A DNA stretch of 54,226 bases from Streptococcaceae bacterium AM104-57 (GCA_027659245.1 JAQDPW010000013.1:1846-56071); one strand, 5' to 3'. Positions 7,963 to 17,277 are shown, counted from the first letter of the stretch. The notes: generated by a model not told the origin, from the sequence alone. Program-made: numbers and translations.

Positions 7963-8375
7963 TATTGTGCTTGTTGAAATAAACCTTGTTTGAAATCCCC
8001 TTCATAGACTACTTCTTGTTCAGTAGTCAGTTTTCCTTTTCCTTCAGCTTGGCCATTTACAAAGTCTCCCTCATATACCCAACCTGCTTTAGCTTGGTAG
8101 GTACCTTTACCATTGAAGGCACCATTGCTAAATTCTCCGGTATAGGTATCACCGTTTGAGAAGGTAACCGTGCCCTGACCATTCATCTTACCACGAACTA
8201 GGCTCCCGTCATAAATAATAGCATCATTATCAAGCTTAAGAACGCCCTGTTTTGGAAGATTGGTCAGAAATACGAGACCTGCACAAACAACAATGACGAG
8301 CACTGTCGCAATTTCTAAACGGGGACGTGTTAAATAGACGCTATATTTTTCATAGAGTTTTTTTAAATTTTCCAT
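7962..8375 (-). CDS. Membrane-anchored MORN-repeat protein
   Basis: About 137 residues from ATG 8375 (MENLKKLYEKY), with GAGAGTG just upstream; an ATG four codons earlier is possible. One transmembrane helix spans roughly residues 22-40. It is followed by tandem MORN repeats of the form Y-x-G-x-[FL]-x-x-G-x-x-x-G-x-G (YDGSLVRGKMNGQG, YTGEFSNGAFNGKG, YEGDFVNGQAEGKG), then a shortened last one. MORN repeats commonly mediate membrane or protein binding; no enzymatic role is evident. It overlaps the upstream phosphatase gene by 26 bases, so the two are co-transcribed. Specific function unknown. Confidence 0.8.
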   Translation of the reverse strand: MENLKKLYEKYSVYLTRPRLEIATVLVIVVCAGLVFLTNLPKQGVLKLDNDAIIYDGSLVRGKMNGQGTVTFSNGDTYTGEFSNGAFNGKGTYQAKAGWVYEGDFVNGQAEGKGKLTTEQEVVYEGDFKQGLFQQAQ

Positions 8376-8805
8376 GTTCACTCTCATTTTCTAAGCGACT
8401 TAACCAAGTCTGGCAACCAGTTAAAACTCGGTCATAAGTTTCTTCAAAATCACCTGTATACCAGGGATCTGGAACGCTTTCAGATGCAAAAGGCTGTATC
8501 TTATCTTGTTGATCTTGCGGGCACATCTGATATAAGTCAGCGAGATTAGACTCATCCATCCCAATGATATAGTCAAAATACTCAAAATCTTTTTTAGAAA
8601 TTTGTTGGGAAGTTTTCGAAGTATCATAAGGAACGCCATGACTTTGAAAGATGCCTTGTGTCCCTTTGTGGATCGGATTGCCAAGTTCCCAGGAAGAAGT
8701 CGCTCGGCTTTGAACCTCATACTTATCGGTCAAGGATTTCATCACAAATTCTGCCAAAGGACTGCGACAAATATTGCCAAGACAGACAAAGACAACTTTT
8801 TTCAT
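8350..8805 (-). CDS. Low-molecular-weight protein-tyrosine phosphatase
   Basis: Cytoplasmic phosphotyrosine phosphatase of 151 residues. The P-loop C-X5-R-S is CLGNICRS at residues 8-15, and the acid loop is DPWYTGDFEETYD near the C-terminus. Start chosen at ATG 8805 (MKKVVFV), seven bases after AGAGG; an adjacent ATG at 8808 is equally possible. The gene overlaps the MORN protein gene and follows yajC. In streptococci such enzymes have been linked to tyrosine-kinase control of capsule or metabolism, but no partner kinase is in the window. Confidence 0.88.
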   Translation of the reverse strand: MKKVVFVCLGNICRSPLAEFVMKSLTDKYEVQSRATSSWELGNPIHKGTQGIFQSHGVPYDTSKTSQQISKKDFEYFDYIIGMDESNLADLYQMCPQDQQDKIQPFASESVPDPWYTGDFEETYDRVLTGCQTWLSRLENESEHGKFKKTL

Positions 8806-8826
8806 CATTGTTCCTCTCATTTATAG

Positions 8827-8855
8827 AAAAACGGGAATGCTTTCCACCCCGTTTT
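8827..8855 (-). terminator. Terminator at the end of yajC
   Basis: Minus-strand AAAACGGG ... CCCGTTTTT hairpin overlapping the yajC stop codon (8856-8854). The phosphatase gene begins only 22 bases further, so it depends on read-through or a separate promoter. Confidence 0.7.
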
Positions 8856-9174
8856 ATTCTTCAATAGCACTGCCTTCTTCGATAACTGCACCTTCAGGTG
8901 TGACAGCTTCTTTGACTGGCAAAACAGTTCGAATTGCTGCTAATTCGAAGGTTAAGTATACGCCATCAACATCAAGAACAATTGTTCTGTTTTCTGTATC
9001 TACTTCGTCGACTGTACCGTAGAGACCACCGATAGTGATTACTTCGTAGCCTTTTTGAAGCTTATTGAGGCTCTCCATACGTTTTTCCGCTTGTTTCTTT
9101 TGAGAACGTTGCATGAAGAACATCAAGCCCAACATCAAGACAAGCATAATCAAAAATGTTAAATTCCCACCCAT
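8854..9174 (-). CDS. yajC: Preprotein translocase subunit YajC
   Basis: 106-residue accessory component of the Sec/YidC membrane machinery. One N-terminal transmembrane helix (about 3-21, LTFLIMLVLMLGLMFFM) is followed by the conserved RSQKKQAEKRMESLNKLQKGYEV block and a small soluble domain (IGGLYGTVDEVD). AAGGAG lies at proper distance from ATG 9174. It has its own promoter and terminator. Confidence 0.93.
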   Translation of the reverse strand: MGGNLTFLIMLVLMLGLMFFMQRSQKKQAEKRMESLNKLQKGYEVITIGGLYGTVDEVDTENRTIVLDVDGVYLTFELAAIRTVLPVKEAVTPEGAVIEEGSAIEE

Positions 9175-9206
9175 TATTTTTACTCCTTTGTAATTCAGAT
9201 AAAACT

Positions 9207-9235
9207 ACTATAACAAATTTTACGTGTTTTTACAA
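9207..9235 (-). promoter_or_regulatory. Promoter of yajC
   Basis: Minus strand TTGTAA (9235-9230), 17-bp spacer, TATAGT (9212-9207). Confidence 0.7.
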
Positions 9236-9264
9236 GATTAGGCCATGCTTTTTATATCAAGAAA

Positions 9265-9296
9265 GAGGCTGGGACAAAAATTCCCAACCTCGACTT
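9265..9296 (-). terminator. Terminator of tkt, bidirectional in form
   Basis: GAGGCTGGGA (9265-9274) pairs with TCCCAACCTC (9282-9291); T-rich tails follow on both strands (T6 at 9295-9300 on plus; TTTCTT on minus). The GAGNCTGGGACAAAAA sequence is a member of the dispersed family seen at 7833 and 54174. Confidence 0.78.
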
Positions 9297-9317
9297 TTTT
9301 AGCAATATGCCTCTATA

Positions 9318-11294
9318 TTATTTCAAGTTATTCACAAGTTCTACAAGGTTTTCAACTGTAAAGCCAAACTCTGCTAAAACTTTTGGTGCTGGCGCAGAAG
9401 CTCCAAAGGTATCAATACCAAGAACTGCTCCATCAAGACCGACGTATTTATACCAGTTTTGAGTTGCTCCCATTTCGACTGCTACACGACGACGGACAGC
9501 ATTTGGTAGGATTTCTTCTTTATAAGTTGCATCTTGTGCATCAAATACATCTGTAGATGGCATGCTAACCACGCGAACTTTTCCACCTTGACTTGCCAAT
9601 TCTTTAGCGGCTGCAACAGCGAGATTAACCTCTGAACCAGTCGCAATCAAGATAGTGTCGAAGTCTGCTGCATTTTCATAGACAACATAAGCACCTTTCG
9701 CAACCTTATTAAAGTCTGTTCCTTCCTCAACAGTCAAGTTTTGACGAGTCAAGACGAGGGCAGTTGGTGTTTTCTCACTATTCACTGCAAGGTACCAAGC
9801 TGCTTGAGTTTCACGCGCATCTGCTGGACGGAAAACATTAAGGTTTGGAATTGCACGAAGTCCTGCCAAATGCTCAATCGGTTCATGAGTTGGTCCATCT
9901 TCACCAACTGCGATTGAATCGTGAGTGAAGACATAAGTCACTGGAAGACCTTGTAAGGCTGACAAACGAACTGCTGCTTTAAGGTAGTCTGAGAATACGA
10001 AGAAAGTTCCACCGTAAACTCGAAGTCCACCGTGAAGAGCCATTCCGTTCAAGACAGTACCCATTGCAAATTCACGAACACCAAACTGGATGTTGCGATT
10101 CAAGCGATTTGCATCATCTTGAAGTCCGTCAGTTTTGATGTAAGTCATGTTTGAATGTGCGAGGTCAGCTGATCCACCAAGGAAGGTTGGCAACTTAGCT
10201 GCCACAACATTCAAGGCATCTTGGCTTGAGTTACGAGTTGCTTGAGAGAAGCCATTTTCTAAAGCTGGGAAGTCTTCTGGAGTCAACTCAACTGGATCGC
10301 GTCCTTCGATAATTGCTTCCGCTTCTGCAGCCAGTTCTGGGTGAGCTTCTTTATAATCTGCGACTAGTTTTGTCCATGCTTCATAGGCTGATGCGCCACG
10401 GTCTGCAACATTTTCTTTGAAATCAGCATAAACTTCTGCTGGGATTTCAAATGGTTCGTAATCCCAACCAAGGGCTTGACGAGTTGCTGCAGTTTCATCC
10501 GCGCCAAGAGGGGCACCGTGTACGGCATTAGTCCCTTGTTTATTTGGAGAACCATAACCAATAACAGTTTTCACTTCGATCAAAGATGGTTTTCCTGAAG
10601 TCTTAGCTTCTTCAATAGCAGCATGAATAGCTTCTAAGTCTGTTCCATCTTCTACCAAGGCTGTATGCCAACCATAAGCATTGTAACGATCGCGAACACT
10701 CTCTGTGAAAGAATCTTTTGTCTCACCATCCAAGTTGATATCATTTGAATCATAAAGAACAACCAACTTGTCAAGCTTTTGCAAGCCTGCATAAGAAGCA
10801 GCTTCACTTGAGACACCTTCCATCAAGTCACCATCACCACAGATGACGTAAGTATAGTGGTCAAAGATGTTGTAACCTTCACGATTGTACTTAGCTGCAA
10901 GGAAGCGTTCTGCTTGTGCAAAACCTGTCGCAGTCGCAATCCCTTGTCCTAGAGGGCCTGTTGTTGCATCAACCCCTGCTGTATGACCAAATTCTGGGTG
11001 ACCTGGAGTTTTAGAGCCCCATTGACGGAAGTTCTTCACTTCATCCATGCTCACATCTTCAAATCCAGAAAGGTGAAGAAGAGCATAAAGAAGCATTGAT
11101 CCGTGACCGGCTGAAAGAATGAAACGGTCGCGGTTAATCCAGTTTGGTTGGGCTGGATTGATACGAAGTTCTTTAGTGAATAGGCTGTATGCCATCGGTG
11201 CAGCTCCCATAACCACCCCTGGGTGACCTGAGTTGGCTTTATTGATAGCGTCAATACCTAGAAAACGAATCGCATTAACAGATAGATTTGACAT
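9318..11294 (-). CDS. tkt: Transketolase
   Basis: Thiamine-diphosphate enzyme moving two-carbon units between sugar phosphates in the pentose phosphate pathway. 658 residues, full length: N-terminal TPP-binding domain with [21 protein letters not shown] and GDGDLMEG near 155; pyrimidine-binding domain with [19 protein letters not shown]; and a C-terminal domain. AGAAAGGAA precedes ATG 11294. It lies directly downstream of ulaG with its own promoter. This placement is sensible because the ula pathway ends in D-xylulose-5-phosphate, a transketolase substrate. Confidence 0.97.
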   Translation of the reverse strand: MSNLSVNAIRFLGIDAINKANSGHPGVVMGAAPMAYSLFTKELRINPAQPNWINRDRFILSAGHGSMLLYALLHLSGFEDVSMDEVKNFRQWGSKTPGHPEFGHTAGVDATTGPLGQGIATATGFAQAERFLAAKYNREGYNIFDHYTYVICGDGDLMEGVSSEAASYAGLQKLDKLVVLYDSNDINLDGETKDSFTESVRDRYNAYGWHTALVEDGTDLEAIHAAIEEAKTSGKPSLIEVKTVIGYGSPNKQGTNAVHGAPLGADETAATRQALGWDYEPFEIPAEVYADFKENVADRGASAYEAWTKLVADYKEAHPELAAEAEAIIEGRDPVELTPEDFPALENGFSQATRNSSQDALNVVAAKLPTFLGGSADLAHSNMTYIKTDGLQDDANRLNRNIQFGVREFAMGTVLNGMALHGGLRVYGGTFFVFSDYLKAAVRLSALQGLPVTYVFTHDSIAVGEDGPTHEPIEHLAGLRAIPNLNVFRPADARETQAAWYLAVNSEKTPTALVLTRQNLTVEEGTDFNKVAKGAYVVYENAADFDTILIATGSEVNLAVAAAKELASQGGKVRVVSMPSTDVFDAQDATYKEEILPNAVRRRVAVEMGATQNWYKYVGLDGAVLGIDTFGASAPAPKVLAEFGFTVENLVELVNNLK

Positions 11295-11347
11295 AGAATT
11301 TCCTTTCTCTTTGAGGTGATAGGTCTATCACATATTCTATTTGTACT

Positions 11348-11387
11348 ATTATATGAAAATTATCCGTATCGTGCAACATACGGATAA
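11348..11387 (-). promoter_or_regulatory. tkt promoter embedded in a 10-bp palindrome
   Basis: Minus strand TTGCAC (11376-11371), 17-bp spacer, TATAAT (11353-11348). The -35 lies in the loop of TTATCCGTAT (11360-11369) / ATACGGATAA (11378-11387), a perfect inverted repeat. It may serve as the ulaG terminator (short T tail on minus) or as an operator. Confidence 0.7.
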
Positions 11388-11408
11388 CCTCCAGAAAAAA
11401 TTTTTATA

Positions 11409-12500
11409 TTAAAGCAAGGCTTTGAATTGGATATTTGAGTCTTGTTCGAAGCAGTCATCAAAACCACGTGGGTGATGGTATTCTATTAAGTGTTGGTCTT
11501 GAGGATAAGTGTATTTACCACCAACTTCCCAGATAAATGGATGGAAATCGTATTGCAAACGATCTTTTCTCATTTTCCAAAGTTCTAGGATTTCATTCGT
11601 AGAAGCCATGAAGTTAGACCAGATATCATAGTGAACTGGGATAATGACTTTAGCACGTAGATTTTCTGCCATGCGAAGTAGGTCGATAGAGGTCATTTTA
11701 TCTTGGATACCAACTGGGTTTTCACCATAGTTATTCAAAGCAACATCAATTTTGAAGTCTTTACCATGTTTCGCAAAATAGTTTGAGAAGTGAGAATCCG
11801 CACCATGATAGATGGTTCCACCTGGTGTTTCAAAGACATAGTTAACAGCCTTTTGAGCCATTTCCTCATCAGTAACAGCTAAGCCAGCAAGTTCGCCACC
11901 TGTCTCATCAGCACCGTTTACTGGTAGAGTTACCAAGCAAGTACGGTCAAATGATTCTACCGCATGAATCTTCATGTCTTTTAGTTCAATAGTATCACCT
12001 GGTTTGACAACGATGATGCGTTCTTTTGGAACACCCCATCCTTCCCAGATTCGTCCACAATGGTAAGGACCGATAAACTTAACATGATCTAACTTAGGAT
12101 TGTTGAGAATCGCTGCAGCTGTGTATGGGTCGATATGGTCACTGTGGAAGTGTGAAACCAAGTAGTAGTCGAGTTCGTTGATAGCAAATGGATCAATAAC
12201 CATTGGCTGAACACGCAAGTTTGGTTGCAACTTACGAACACCTGCCATATTTGCCATTTGGTGTCCACGAACCATATCTTTCACTTTTTTAGTTGATTTT
12301 CCACGGTTTGACCAAAGGTCCATGACAACGTTAGCACCACCTGGTGTCTTAATCCAAGTACCACAGTTACCTAGCCACCACATGGCGAAGTTGCCTTCAG
12401 GCACGACTTCTTCTTCGATTTCTTCATTCAACCATGTTCCCCACTCTGGGAAAGTAGCTAAAATCCATGATTCTCTTGTAATTTCTTTTACGTTTGGCAT
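11409..12500 (-). CDS. ulaG: L-ascorbate-6-phosphate lactonase
   Basis: Opens the lactone of L-ascorbate-6-phosphate, the first cytoplasmic step after PTS uptake. 363 residues with a metallo-beta-lactamase fold: the metal site SHFHSDHID falls near residue 136, with further His residues in [10 protein letters not shown] and PVHYDIW. GGAGG lies before ATG 12500. It is transcribed alone, downstream of ulaR, from a promoter with the same operator as the ulaA operon. The name follows the family and the presence of every other ula gene. Confidence 0.93.
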   Translation of the reverse strand: MPNVKEITRESWILATFPEWGTWLNEEIEEEVVPEGNFAMWWLGNCGTWIKTPGGANVVMDLWSNRGKSTKKVKDMVRGHQMANMAGVRKLQPNLRVQPMVIDPFAINELDYYLVSHFHSDHIDPYTAAAILNNPKLDHVKFIGPYHCGRIWEGWGVPKERIIVVKPGDTIELKDMKIHAVESFDRTCLVTLPVNGADETGGELAGLAVTDEEMAQKAVNYVFETPGGTIYHGADSHFSNYFAKHGKDFKIDVALNNYGENPVGIQDKMTSIDLLRMAENLRAKVIIPVHYDIWSNFMASTNEILELWKMRKDRLQYDFHPFIWEVGGKYTYPQDQHLIEYHHPRGFDDCFEQDSNIQFKALL

Positions 12501-12542
12501 TTGAAATCCTCCATATTTTGTTCAAGTATTTATTTCATACTT

Positions 12543-12611
12543 AGTATAACACCGACCGATATATTAAAAAAGACCAAGAAAAACACAGGTTTGTGTTCAT
12601 CATTGGACTGT
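12543..12611 (-). promoter_or_regulatory. ulaG promoter with 45-bp shared ula operator
   Basis: The -10 TATACT is at 12548-12543. Between 12567 and 12611 lies a 45-bp element with blocks (minus strand) ACAGTCCAA, TGAACA, TGTGT and TTCTTGGTCTTTTT. The same blocks, in the same spacing and at the same distance from the -10, occur before ulaA. It includes the palindrome AACACA-AACC-TGTGTT. I infer UlaR binds here as an activator, since the -35 itself is weak. Confidence 0.72.
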
Positions 12612-12616
12612 GATGT

Positions 12617-14290
12617 TTATGATTCATCTAAAAAAGCTTGGATGACTAATTCTTGGTTGATTAAAAGTTGAATTTCTTCTTGTAATTTTGCTGCAGCGTG
12701 TTTATCAGTTATATAGGTAGCAATAATTGTTGAGAGATTATCCTTGAAGGTTCGACCATCTTTTCGAAGAACCTTGTTTTTCATAAAGTCTGTCATGCGT
12801 AGAATATCTTCTGCCTCAAGTATAGGATTTACCTTTAGCACCGGGAAGCGACTCTCAAGCTCATCGTTTGTTGTAATAAGTAAATCAACCTGAGTAATAT
12901 CCTCCACGCTTTTGAACTGCTCAGTGGTAAAGACTGCCCCAATCTGTTCGTTTGGAAGATAGAAGCGACATTGTTTAAGTAAGAGTTTAGAAACGCCCAC
13001 TCCTTCATCACACACAATATAAATCTTCTTGGTATTGTTCTGAATCGATGGAGTATATTTTAAAAATCCTCCAACATGAATGGTCAGATAGGCAATCTCA
13101 TCATCCGTCAATCGAATCTGCCAAGCTTCTTCTAACACTTCTGCACATTTTTTTGTAATTACGAAAAGTTCACTATACTTAGAACGAATCTGACGTGTCA
13201 AAGGATTTTTTGAGAAAATACCATAGTTCTTTCTGAATAATAGCGCCTTACAATGAATCACAAGATTCCTCAATAAGTCTTCTTTCTGTTCAATCTCCAT
13301 TCTGGTTTGGGATTCAAAATACCAAATAAACTCTTCTAAAGCCATTCTCAAATGCTGAAAATCTTTACTTTCTGCATGGATATCTCGATCTTTTCGATAG
13401 GATAACAAAAGAATGGCCAAGAGAGATGTATCTAATTCTGAAAACGAGATGCCAAATGTTTCAAACAAGCGTTCTCCTAGTTTCTTAGACACCTGGTATT
13501 CTATCCTCTTTCGAATCAATGAAAATTCTTGATCAATTTCTTGATGTTTATCTTGATTTCGAGTAACGGTATCACACCCTAGTAGAAGATAGGGAAGGAC
13601 CTGTAACATAAAGGTGACTTCGTGATGGTTTATTTTTTTCCCTAAATTTTGCTCAACCAGTGGAACTTGTTTTTTGAGGAATTGATTGACCTCATCAGAA
13701 AGAAGCTTCTCATCTTCTAATCGCTCCTTGATTTTCTCCTCTAAAATAGCTACAAAGGCGGGATTCCCCTCCATAAAGACATGATAGAGAAGGGATTGAA
13801 GATACTGGATTTTATTAAGAGGGTGCGCATTTAGATAGTAGCCTCGAGATTTACTAACTTGAAGCGTTACTTGATACTGTTCCAAGGTTAGTTGGTAACG
13901 AATGCTATTTAAGTCATTAAGAACTGTATTTCGAGAGACTTCTGTTAATTCCATGAGTTTTTCAAGTGTGATTCTCTCTTTGGAAATACCAATCAGAAGG
14001 AGCATCAGCTGCATCCGTTCATTTGCACTCATGATGTAGTCATAAGAATCAACTTCGTCTAATAATTGACGACAAGCTTCTCTTTGTTCCTCGGTCAAGT
14101 GAATACCAATTCGAGGCAGACTGATGATGTGCAAATTCTCATCATCCAGAGCATCATTGATTTTATCAATGTGATAGTAGATTTTTCTTCTAGACTGTTC
14201 AAGATCTTTCGAAATCGTCATGATCGTTTTGGACGTCTCTTGATTTATCAAATATTGAAGCAAGTCGCAACTCGCCTTATCTAACACCAT
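12617..14290 (-). CDS. ulaR: PRD-containing transcriptional regulator of the ula locus (BglG/MtlR type)
   Basis: 557 residues. N-terminal helix-turn-helix regions (about 10-60 and 85-130; the second contains MELTEVSRNTVLNDLNSIR) are followed by two PTS regulation domains (about 180-400, with conserved histidines such as VIHCKALLFR and LTIHVGGFL) and a EIIB-like domain with CDEGVGVSK near 430. There is no complete EIIA domain at the C-terminus. Such regulators sense PTS phosphorylation state and usually activate their sugar operon. GAGGGGGATG precedes the ATG. It sits between the ulaA-F operon and ulaG, both of which carry the shared 45-bp operator. Target assignment is by context. Confidence 0.87.
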   Translation of the reverse strand: MVLDKASCDLLQYLINQETSKTIMTISKDLEQSRRKIYYHIDKINDALDDENLHIISLPRIGIHLTEEQREACRQLLDEVDSYDYIMSANERMQLMLLLIGISKERITLEKLMELTEVSRNTVLNDLNSIRYQLTLEQYQVTLQVSKSRGYYLNAHPLNKIQYLQSLLYHVFMEGNPAFVAILEEKIKERLEDEKLLSDEVNQFLKKQVPLVEQNLGKKINHHEVTFMLQVLPYLLLGCDTVTRNQDKHQEIDQEFSLIRKRIEYQVSKKLGERLFETFGISFSELDTSLLAILLLSYRKDRDIHAESKDFQHLRMALEEFIWYFESQTRMEIEQKEDLLRNLVIHCKALLFRKNYGIFSKNPLTRQIRSKYSELFVITKKCAEVLEEAWQIRLTDDEIAYLTIHVGGFLKYTPSIQNNTKKIYIVCDEGVGVSKLLLKQCRFYLPNEQIGAVFTTEQFKSVEDITQVDLLITTNDELESRFPVLKVNPILEAEDILRMTDFMKNKVLRKDGRTFKDNLSTIIATYITDKHAAAKLQEEIQLLINQELVIQAFLDES

Positions 14291-14405
14291 ATTTCATCCC
14301 CCTCTATTTGTCAATCGCTTCCAAAACAACTTTATAATGGTATCACATTCGTACAGACTTTGCAATTATGTGCTGTAAACTCTTAACAGTGGATACTTAC
14401 AACTA

Positions 14406-14445
14406 CAAAAGCGAGGCTTGGATCCGTAAGGTCCTAGCCTCTTTT
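14406..14445 (-). terminator. Terminator of the ulaABCDEF operon
   Basis: Minus-strand GAGGCTAGGA ... TCCAAGCCTC hairpin followed by GCTTTTG, starting about 16 bases past the ulaF stop. A weak ulaR promoter (TATAAA near 14330) and a partial cre-like stretch near 14310-14326 follow. Confidence 0.65.
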
Positions 14446-14457
14446 CAATTCAATTTC

Positions 14458-15165
14458 TTATTTCTTTTGACCGTAATAAGCATTTGGTCCATGTTTACGT
14501 TGGTAGTGCTTTTCTAGGATGTACTGGGGAGCAGGTTCAACTCTTGGATTGATTTGCTCTGTGAAACGATTCATCTTAGACACTTCCTCTAGTACAACAG
14601 AGTGATAGACAGCATTCTCTGGATTTTTGCCCCAAGTGAATGGACCGTGATTACGTACGACAATCCCTGGTACTTCAACAGGGTTTAGACCACGACGTTC
14701 AAACTCTTCTACGATAACTAGGCCAGTATCTTTTTCATAAGCTACTTCTACTTCATCCTTGGTCAAACTACGAGCGCAAGGGATTGAACCGTAGAAATAA
14801 TCCGCATGGGTTGTCCCGTAGAAAGGAATATCACGGCCTGCCTGAGCCCAACCAACAGCTTCTGTCGAATGGGTGTGGACCACACTAGCAATCTCTGGCC
14901 AAGCCTTATATAACTGCACATGAGTTGGAAGGTCCGAAGATGGTCTTAAATCTCCTTCTAGAACCTTGCCATCTAGGTCAGTCACCACCATGTTTTCAGG
15001 GGTCAATTCGTCATAATCTACGCCTGATGGTTTGATAACAATGACACCGAGTTCGCGATTGACTTCCGATACATTACCCCAGGTAAATTTGACAAGTCCA
15101 TGTTTTGGCAATGATTGATTGGCATCACAGACTCGTTTACGCATAGCATTGATTACTTGATTCAT
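14458..15165 (-). CDS. ulaF: L-ribulose-5-phosphate 4-epimerase
   Basis: Converts L-ribulose-5-phosphate to D-xylulose-5-phosphate, the last step of the ascorbate pathway. 235 residues of the class II aldolase/AraD fold; the zinc ligands are His97 and His99 (VVHTHS) and His173 (RNHGPF). It starts one base after the ulaE stop, so translation is coupled. AraD could use the same fold, but the neighbours fix it as UlaF. Confidence 0.95.
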   Translation of the reverse strand: MNQVINAMRKRVCDANQSLPKHGLVKFTWGNVSEVNRELGVIVIKPSGVDYDELTPENMVVTDLDGKVLEGDLRPSSDLPTHVQLYKAWPEIASVVHTHSTEAVGWAQAGRDIPFYGTTHADYFYGSIPCARSLTKDEVEVAYEKDTGLVIVEEFERRGLNPVEVPGIVVRNHGPFTWGKNPENAVYHSVVLEEVSKMNRFTEQINPRVEPAPQYILEKHYQRKHGPNAYYGQKK

Positions 15166-15166
15166 C

Positions 15167-16030
15167 TTACATCAAACCTGCTTTCTTAATTAGTGGGTAG
15201 AGGAAAGATTGCGCCTCTTGAATGGCTGCGCGTGTTTCTTCTACAGTTTCACAATTTTCAGACCACATTTCGATTAGAAAAGGACCATTATAATTGGTTT
15301 GCTTTAAAATATCGAAAGCTTCTTCCCATTTGACACAACCTTGCCCAAAAGGTACATCTCGGAATTGGCCCTTTGAACTTTCTGTCACTGCATAAGTATC
15401 CTTGAGATGGAGAGCTGCGACGGCATGATGGCCAAGATAAAACTCACTGTAGACATCATTATGCCAGGCAGATACATTACCAATATCTGGGTAGACAAAA
15501 AGGTAGGGAGAGTCAATCTCTTTTTCTACAGCCAAGTATTTTTCGATACTATTGAGGAAAGGATCATCCATAATTTCGATGGCAAGTATCACCTGAGCTT
15601 CTTCAGCCCAGTCACAAGCTTTTCTCAAATTTTTGATAAAACGTTGGCGTGTCTGGGGTGACTTTTCCTCATAGTAGACGTCGTAACCAGCTAATTGAAT
15701 AGTACGAACTCCCAAGTCTTGGGCTAATTCGATACATTTTTTCATGAGTTCCAGAGATTTTTCCTCTAGAACTGGATCATTTGATCCCAATGGGTAGCGA
15801 CGATGACCTGAAAAACAGATAGAAGGAATACGAACTCCAGTTTCATAGATCGCTTTGACAATTTCCAAGCGCTCTTCCTTGCTCCAGTCAAGTCTTGCTA
15901 AACGCTCATCACGTTCGTCAATAGACATCTCGACAAAATCAAAGCCTAACTCCTTAGCAAAATTTAAACGTTCTAGCCAAGTAAAGTGTGTCGGGGTTGC
16001 CTTTTCATAAATTCCAATTGGACGTGCCAT
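15167..16030 (-). CDS. ulaE: L-ribulose/L-xylulose-5-phosphate 3-epimerase
   Basis: Epimerises L-xylulose-5-phosphate to L-ribulose-5-phosphate. 287 residues, xylose-isomerase-like TIM barrel: starts MARPIGIYEKATPTHFTW, has acidic metal-binding residues in VEMSIDE, LAIEIMDDPF, HLKDTY and the C-terminal LIEMWSEN. Located three bases downstream of ulaD in the operon. Confidence 0.93.
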   Translation of the reverse strand: MARPIGIYEKATPTHFTWLERLNFAKELGFDFVEMSIDERDERLARLDWSKEERLEIVKAIYETGVRIPSICFSGHRRYPLGSNDPVLEEKSLELMKKCIELAQDLGVRTIQLAGYDVYYEEKSPQTRQRFIKNLRKACDWAEEAQVILAIEIMDDPFLNSIEKYLAVEKEIDSPYLFVYPDIGNVSAWHNDVYSEFYLGHHAVAALHLKDTYAVTESSKGQFRDVPFGQGCVKWEEAFDILKQTNYNGPFLIEMWSENCETVEETRAAIQEAQSFLYPLIKKAGLM

Positions 16031-16033
16031 GGT

Positions 16034-16699
16034 TTACCCCCAAATTCGTTTGATTTCATCCTTGAAGGCACGCGCTGCTCCTGCTGGATCCGCAGCCTCC
16101 GTAATTCCACGACCTGCGATAAAGGTAAAGACATCAACGCCTTCAAAGAGTTTGAGAGTATCTACATCTAGACCACCTGTTACAGAAACCCGGAGGCCCA
16201 TGTCAATGAGTTTTTTAACCTTATTAAGGTCTTTTTCACCCCAAGTTTCACCAGCAAGAAGGGCATCACGAGATTGGTGATAAATAGCTTGTGAGATACC
16301 AGCATCTAGCCAAAGCTGAGCTTGTTCAAAAGTCCAATCACCATAAAGCTCGATCTGGATTTCGCCTCGGTCCCCACGTTCAGCCTTGATAGCCTTTAGA
16401 GCGGCTTCCATAGTAGGGATGGTTGCGCAACAGATACAAGTCATCCAATCTGCTCCACGAACGGCATTATTTTGGGCAACTGTTCCACCAGCATCAGCAC
16501 ATTTTGTATCTGCTACAATAATCTTATCTGGGAAAAGGCTTCGCAAGACTTCAACCAGTTCACTTCCAACTTGAAGCAAGCAAACAGTTCCAGCTTCGAT
16601 AATATCTACTTCCTGACCAACAGAAACAGCTGCTTTAATTGCTCCTTGCAAGTCTGAATGGTCTAATGCAACTTGTAAATTAGGTATTCTTTTTGTCAT
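16034..16699 (-). CDS. ulaD: 3-keto-L-gulonate-6-phosphate decarboxylase
   Basis: Decarboxylates 3-keto-L-gulonate-6-phosphate to L-xylulose-5-phosphate. 221 residues from ATG 16699 (MTKRIPNLQVALDHSD), preceded by AGAGGA; longer in-frame starts would run into ulaC. Orotidine-decarboxylase superfamily: QVALDHSD, EAGT, the metal-binding DTKCADAGG, and the phosphate-binding FIAGRGIT near the C-terminus. Confidence 0.95.
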   Translation of the reverse strand: MTKRIPNLQVALDHSDLQGAIKAAVSVGQEVDIIEAGTVCLLQVGSELVEVLRSLFPDKIIVADTKCADAGGTVAQNNAVRGADWMTCICCATIPTMEAALKAIKAERGDRGEIQIELYGDWTFEQAQLWLDAGISQAIYHQSRDALLAGETWGEKDLNKVKKLIDMGLRVSVTGGLDVDTLKLFEGVDVFTFIAGRGITEAADPAGAARAFKDEIKRIWG

Positions 16700-16715
16700 C
16701 TCTTTATTCCTCTTT

Positions 16716-17201
16716 CTAACTTTCCAAATCCAATCCTTCGAGATAAGGGCTATCCTTAGATTCTTCAATCATCGCCAAGACATCTTCTTTAGTTTTGCAA
16801 GCCTGTAAACGTGCAATAGAATCTTCTAATTCAAATAAGGCAATGATCTGTGGAATGGCTACACTTGTGTGAATTTTTGAGCTTGTTGCAGCTAGTGCCA
16901 ACAAAACAGAGACCTCTTTCCCATCTGAAAATACAACAGGATTTTGCAAGGTAATCAATGAAAAGGCATCTCTTTGCACTCCAGCTTCAGGTCTAGCATG
17001 GGGCATAGCCATACCTGGCATCAAGATATAGTAAGGACCATACTCTTCAGTCGATTCGATAATAGCATCGTAATACTCTGGCAAAATCGCCCCACTTTCA
17101 ATCAAGGGATCTACTGCTACCTTGACTGCTTCTTTCCAATCGTTAGCCTCTAAACCTAGTCGGATCGAGTCATTGTCAATTAAAGCTTGTTTTAAATTCA
17201 T
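16716..17201 (-). CDS. ulaC: Ascorbate-specific PTS EIIA component
   Basis: Cytoplasmic phosphoryl carrier taking phosphate from HPr to UlaB. 161 residues of the mannitol/fructose EIIA family; phosphorylated His68 is in GMAMPHARPE. AGGAGG precedes the ATG. It is separated from ulaB by a 76-base spacer holding a strong stem-loop, unlike the tight spacing elsewhere in the operon. Confidence 0.93.
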   Translation of the reverse strand: MNLKQALIDNDSIRLGLEANDWKEAVKVAVDPLIESGAILPEYYDAIIESTEEYGPYYILMPGMAMPHARPEAGVQRDAFSLITLQNPVVFSDGKEVSVLLALAATSSKIHTSVAIPQIIALFELEDSIARLQACKTKEDVLAMIEESKDSPYLEGLDLES

Positions 17202-17221
17202 ATCTGCCTCCTTTATTTAAA

Positions 17222-17270
17222 GAGGGAGAAGGACAGAAACGATAACTCTCAGTTTCTGTCCAGCCCCCTC
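17222..17270 (-). promoter_or_regulatory. Intercistronic stem-loop between ulaB and ulaC
   Basis: GGACAGAAAC (17231-17240) and GTTTCTGTCC (17252-17261) form a perfect 10-bp stem with an 11-base loop; GAGGGAGAA and AGCCCCCTC outside extend it imperfectly. There is no T tail, so it looks like an mRNA stability or processing element rather than a terminator. Confidence 0.6.
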
Positions 17271-17277
17271 CAACTTT

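Noticed and set aside
14330..14400. TACGAATG upstream of ulaR as a competence (com-box) promoter
   Set aside because: It differs from TACGAATA at the last base, and spacing and context (sugar locus) do not fit the late competence genes.
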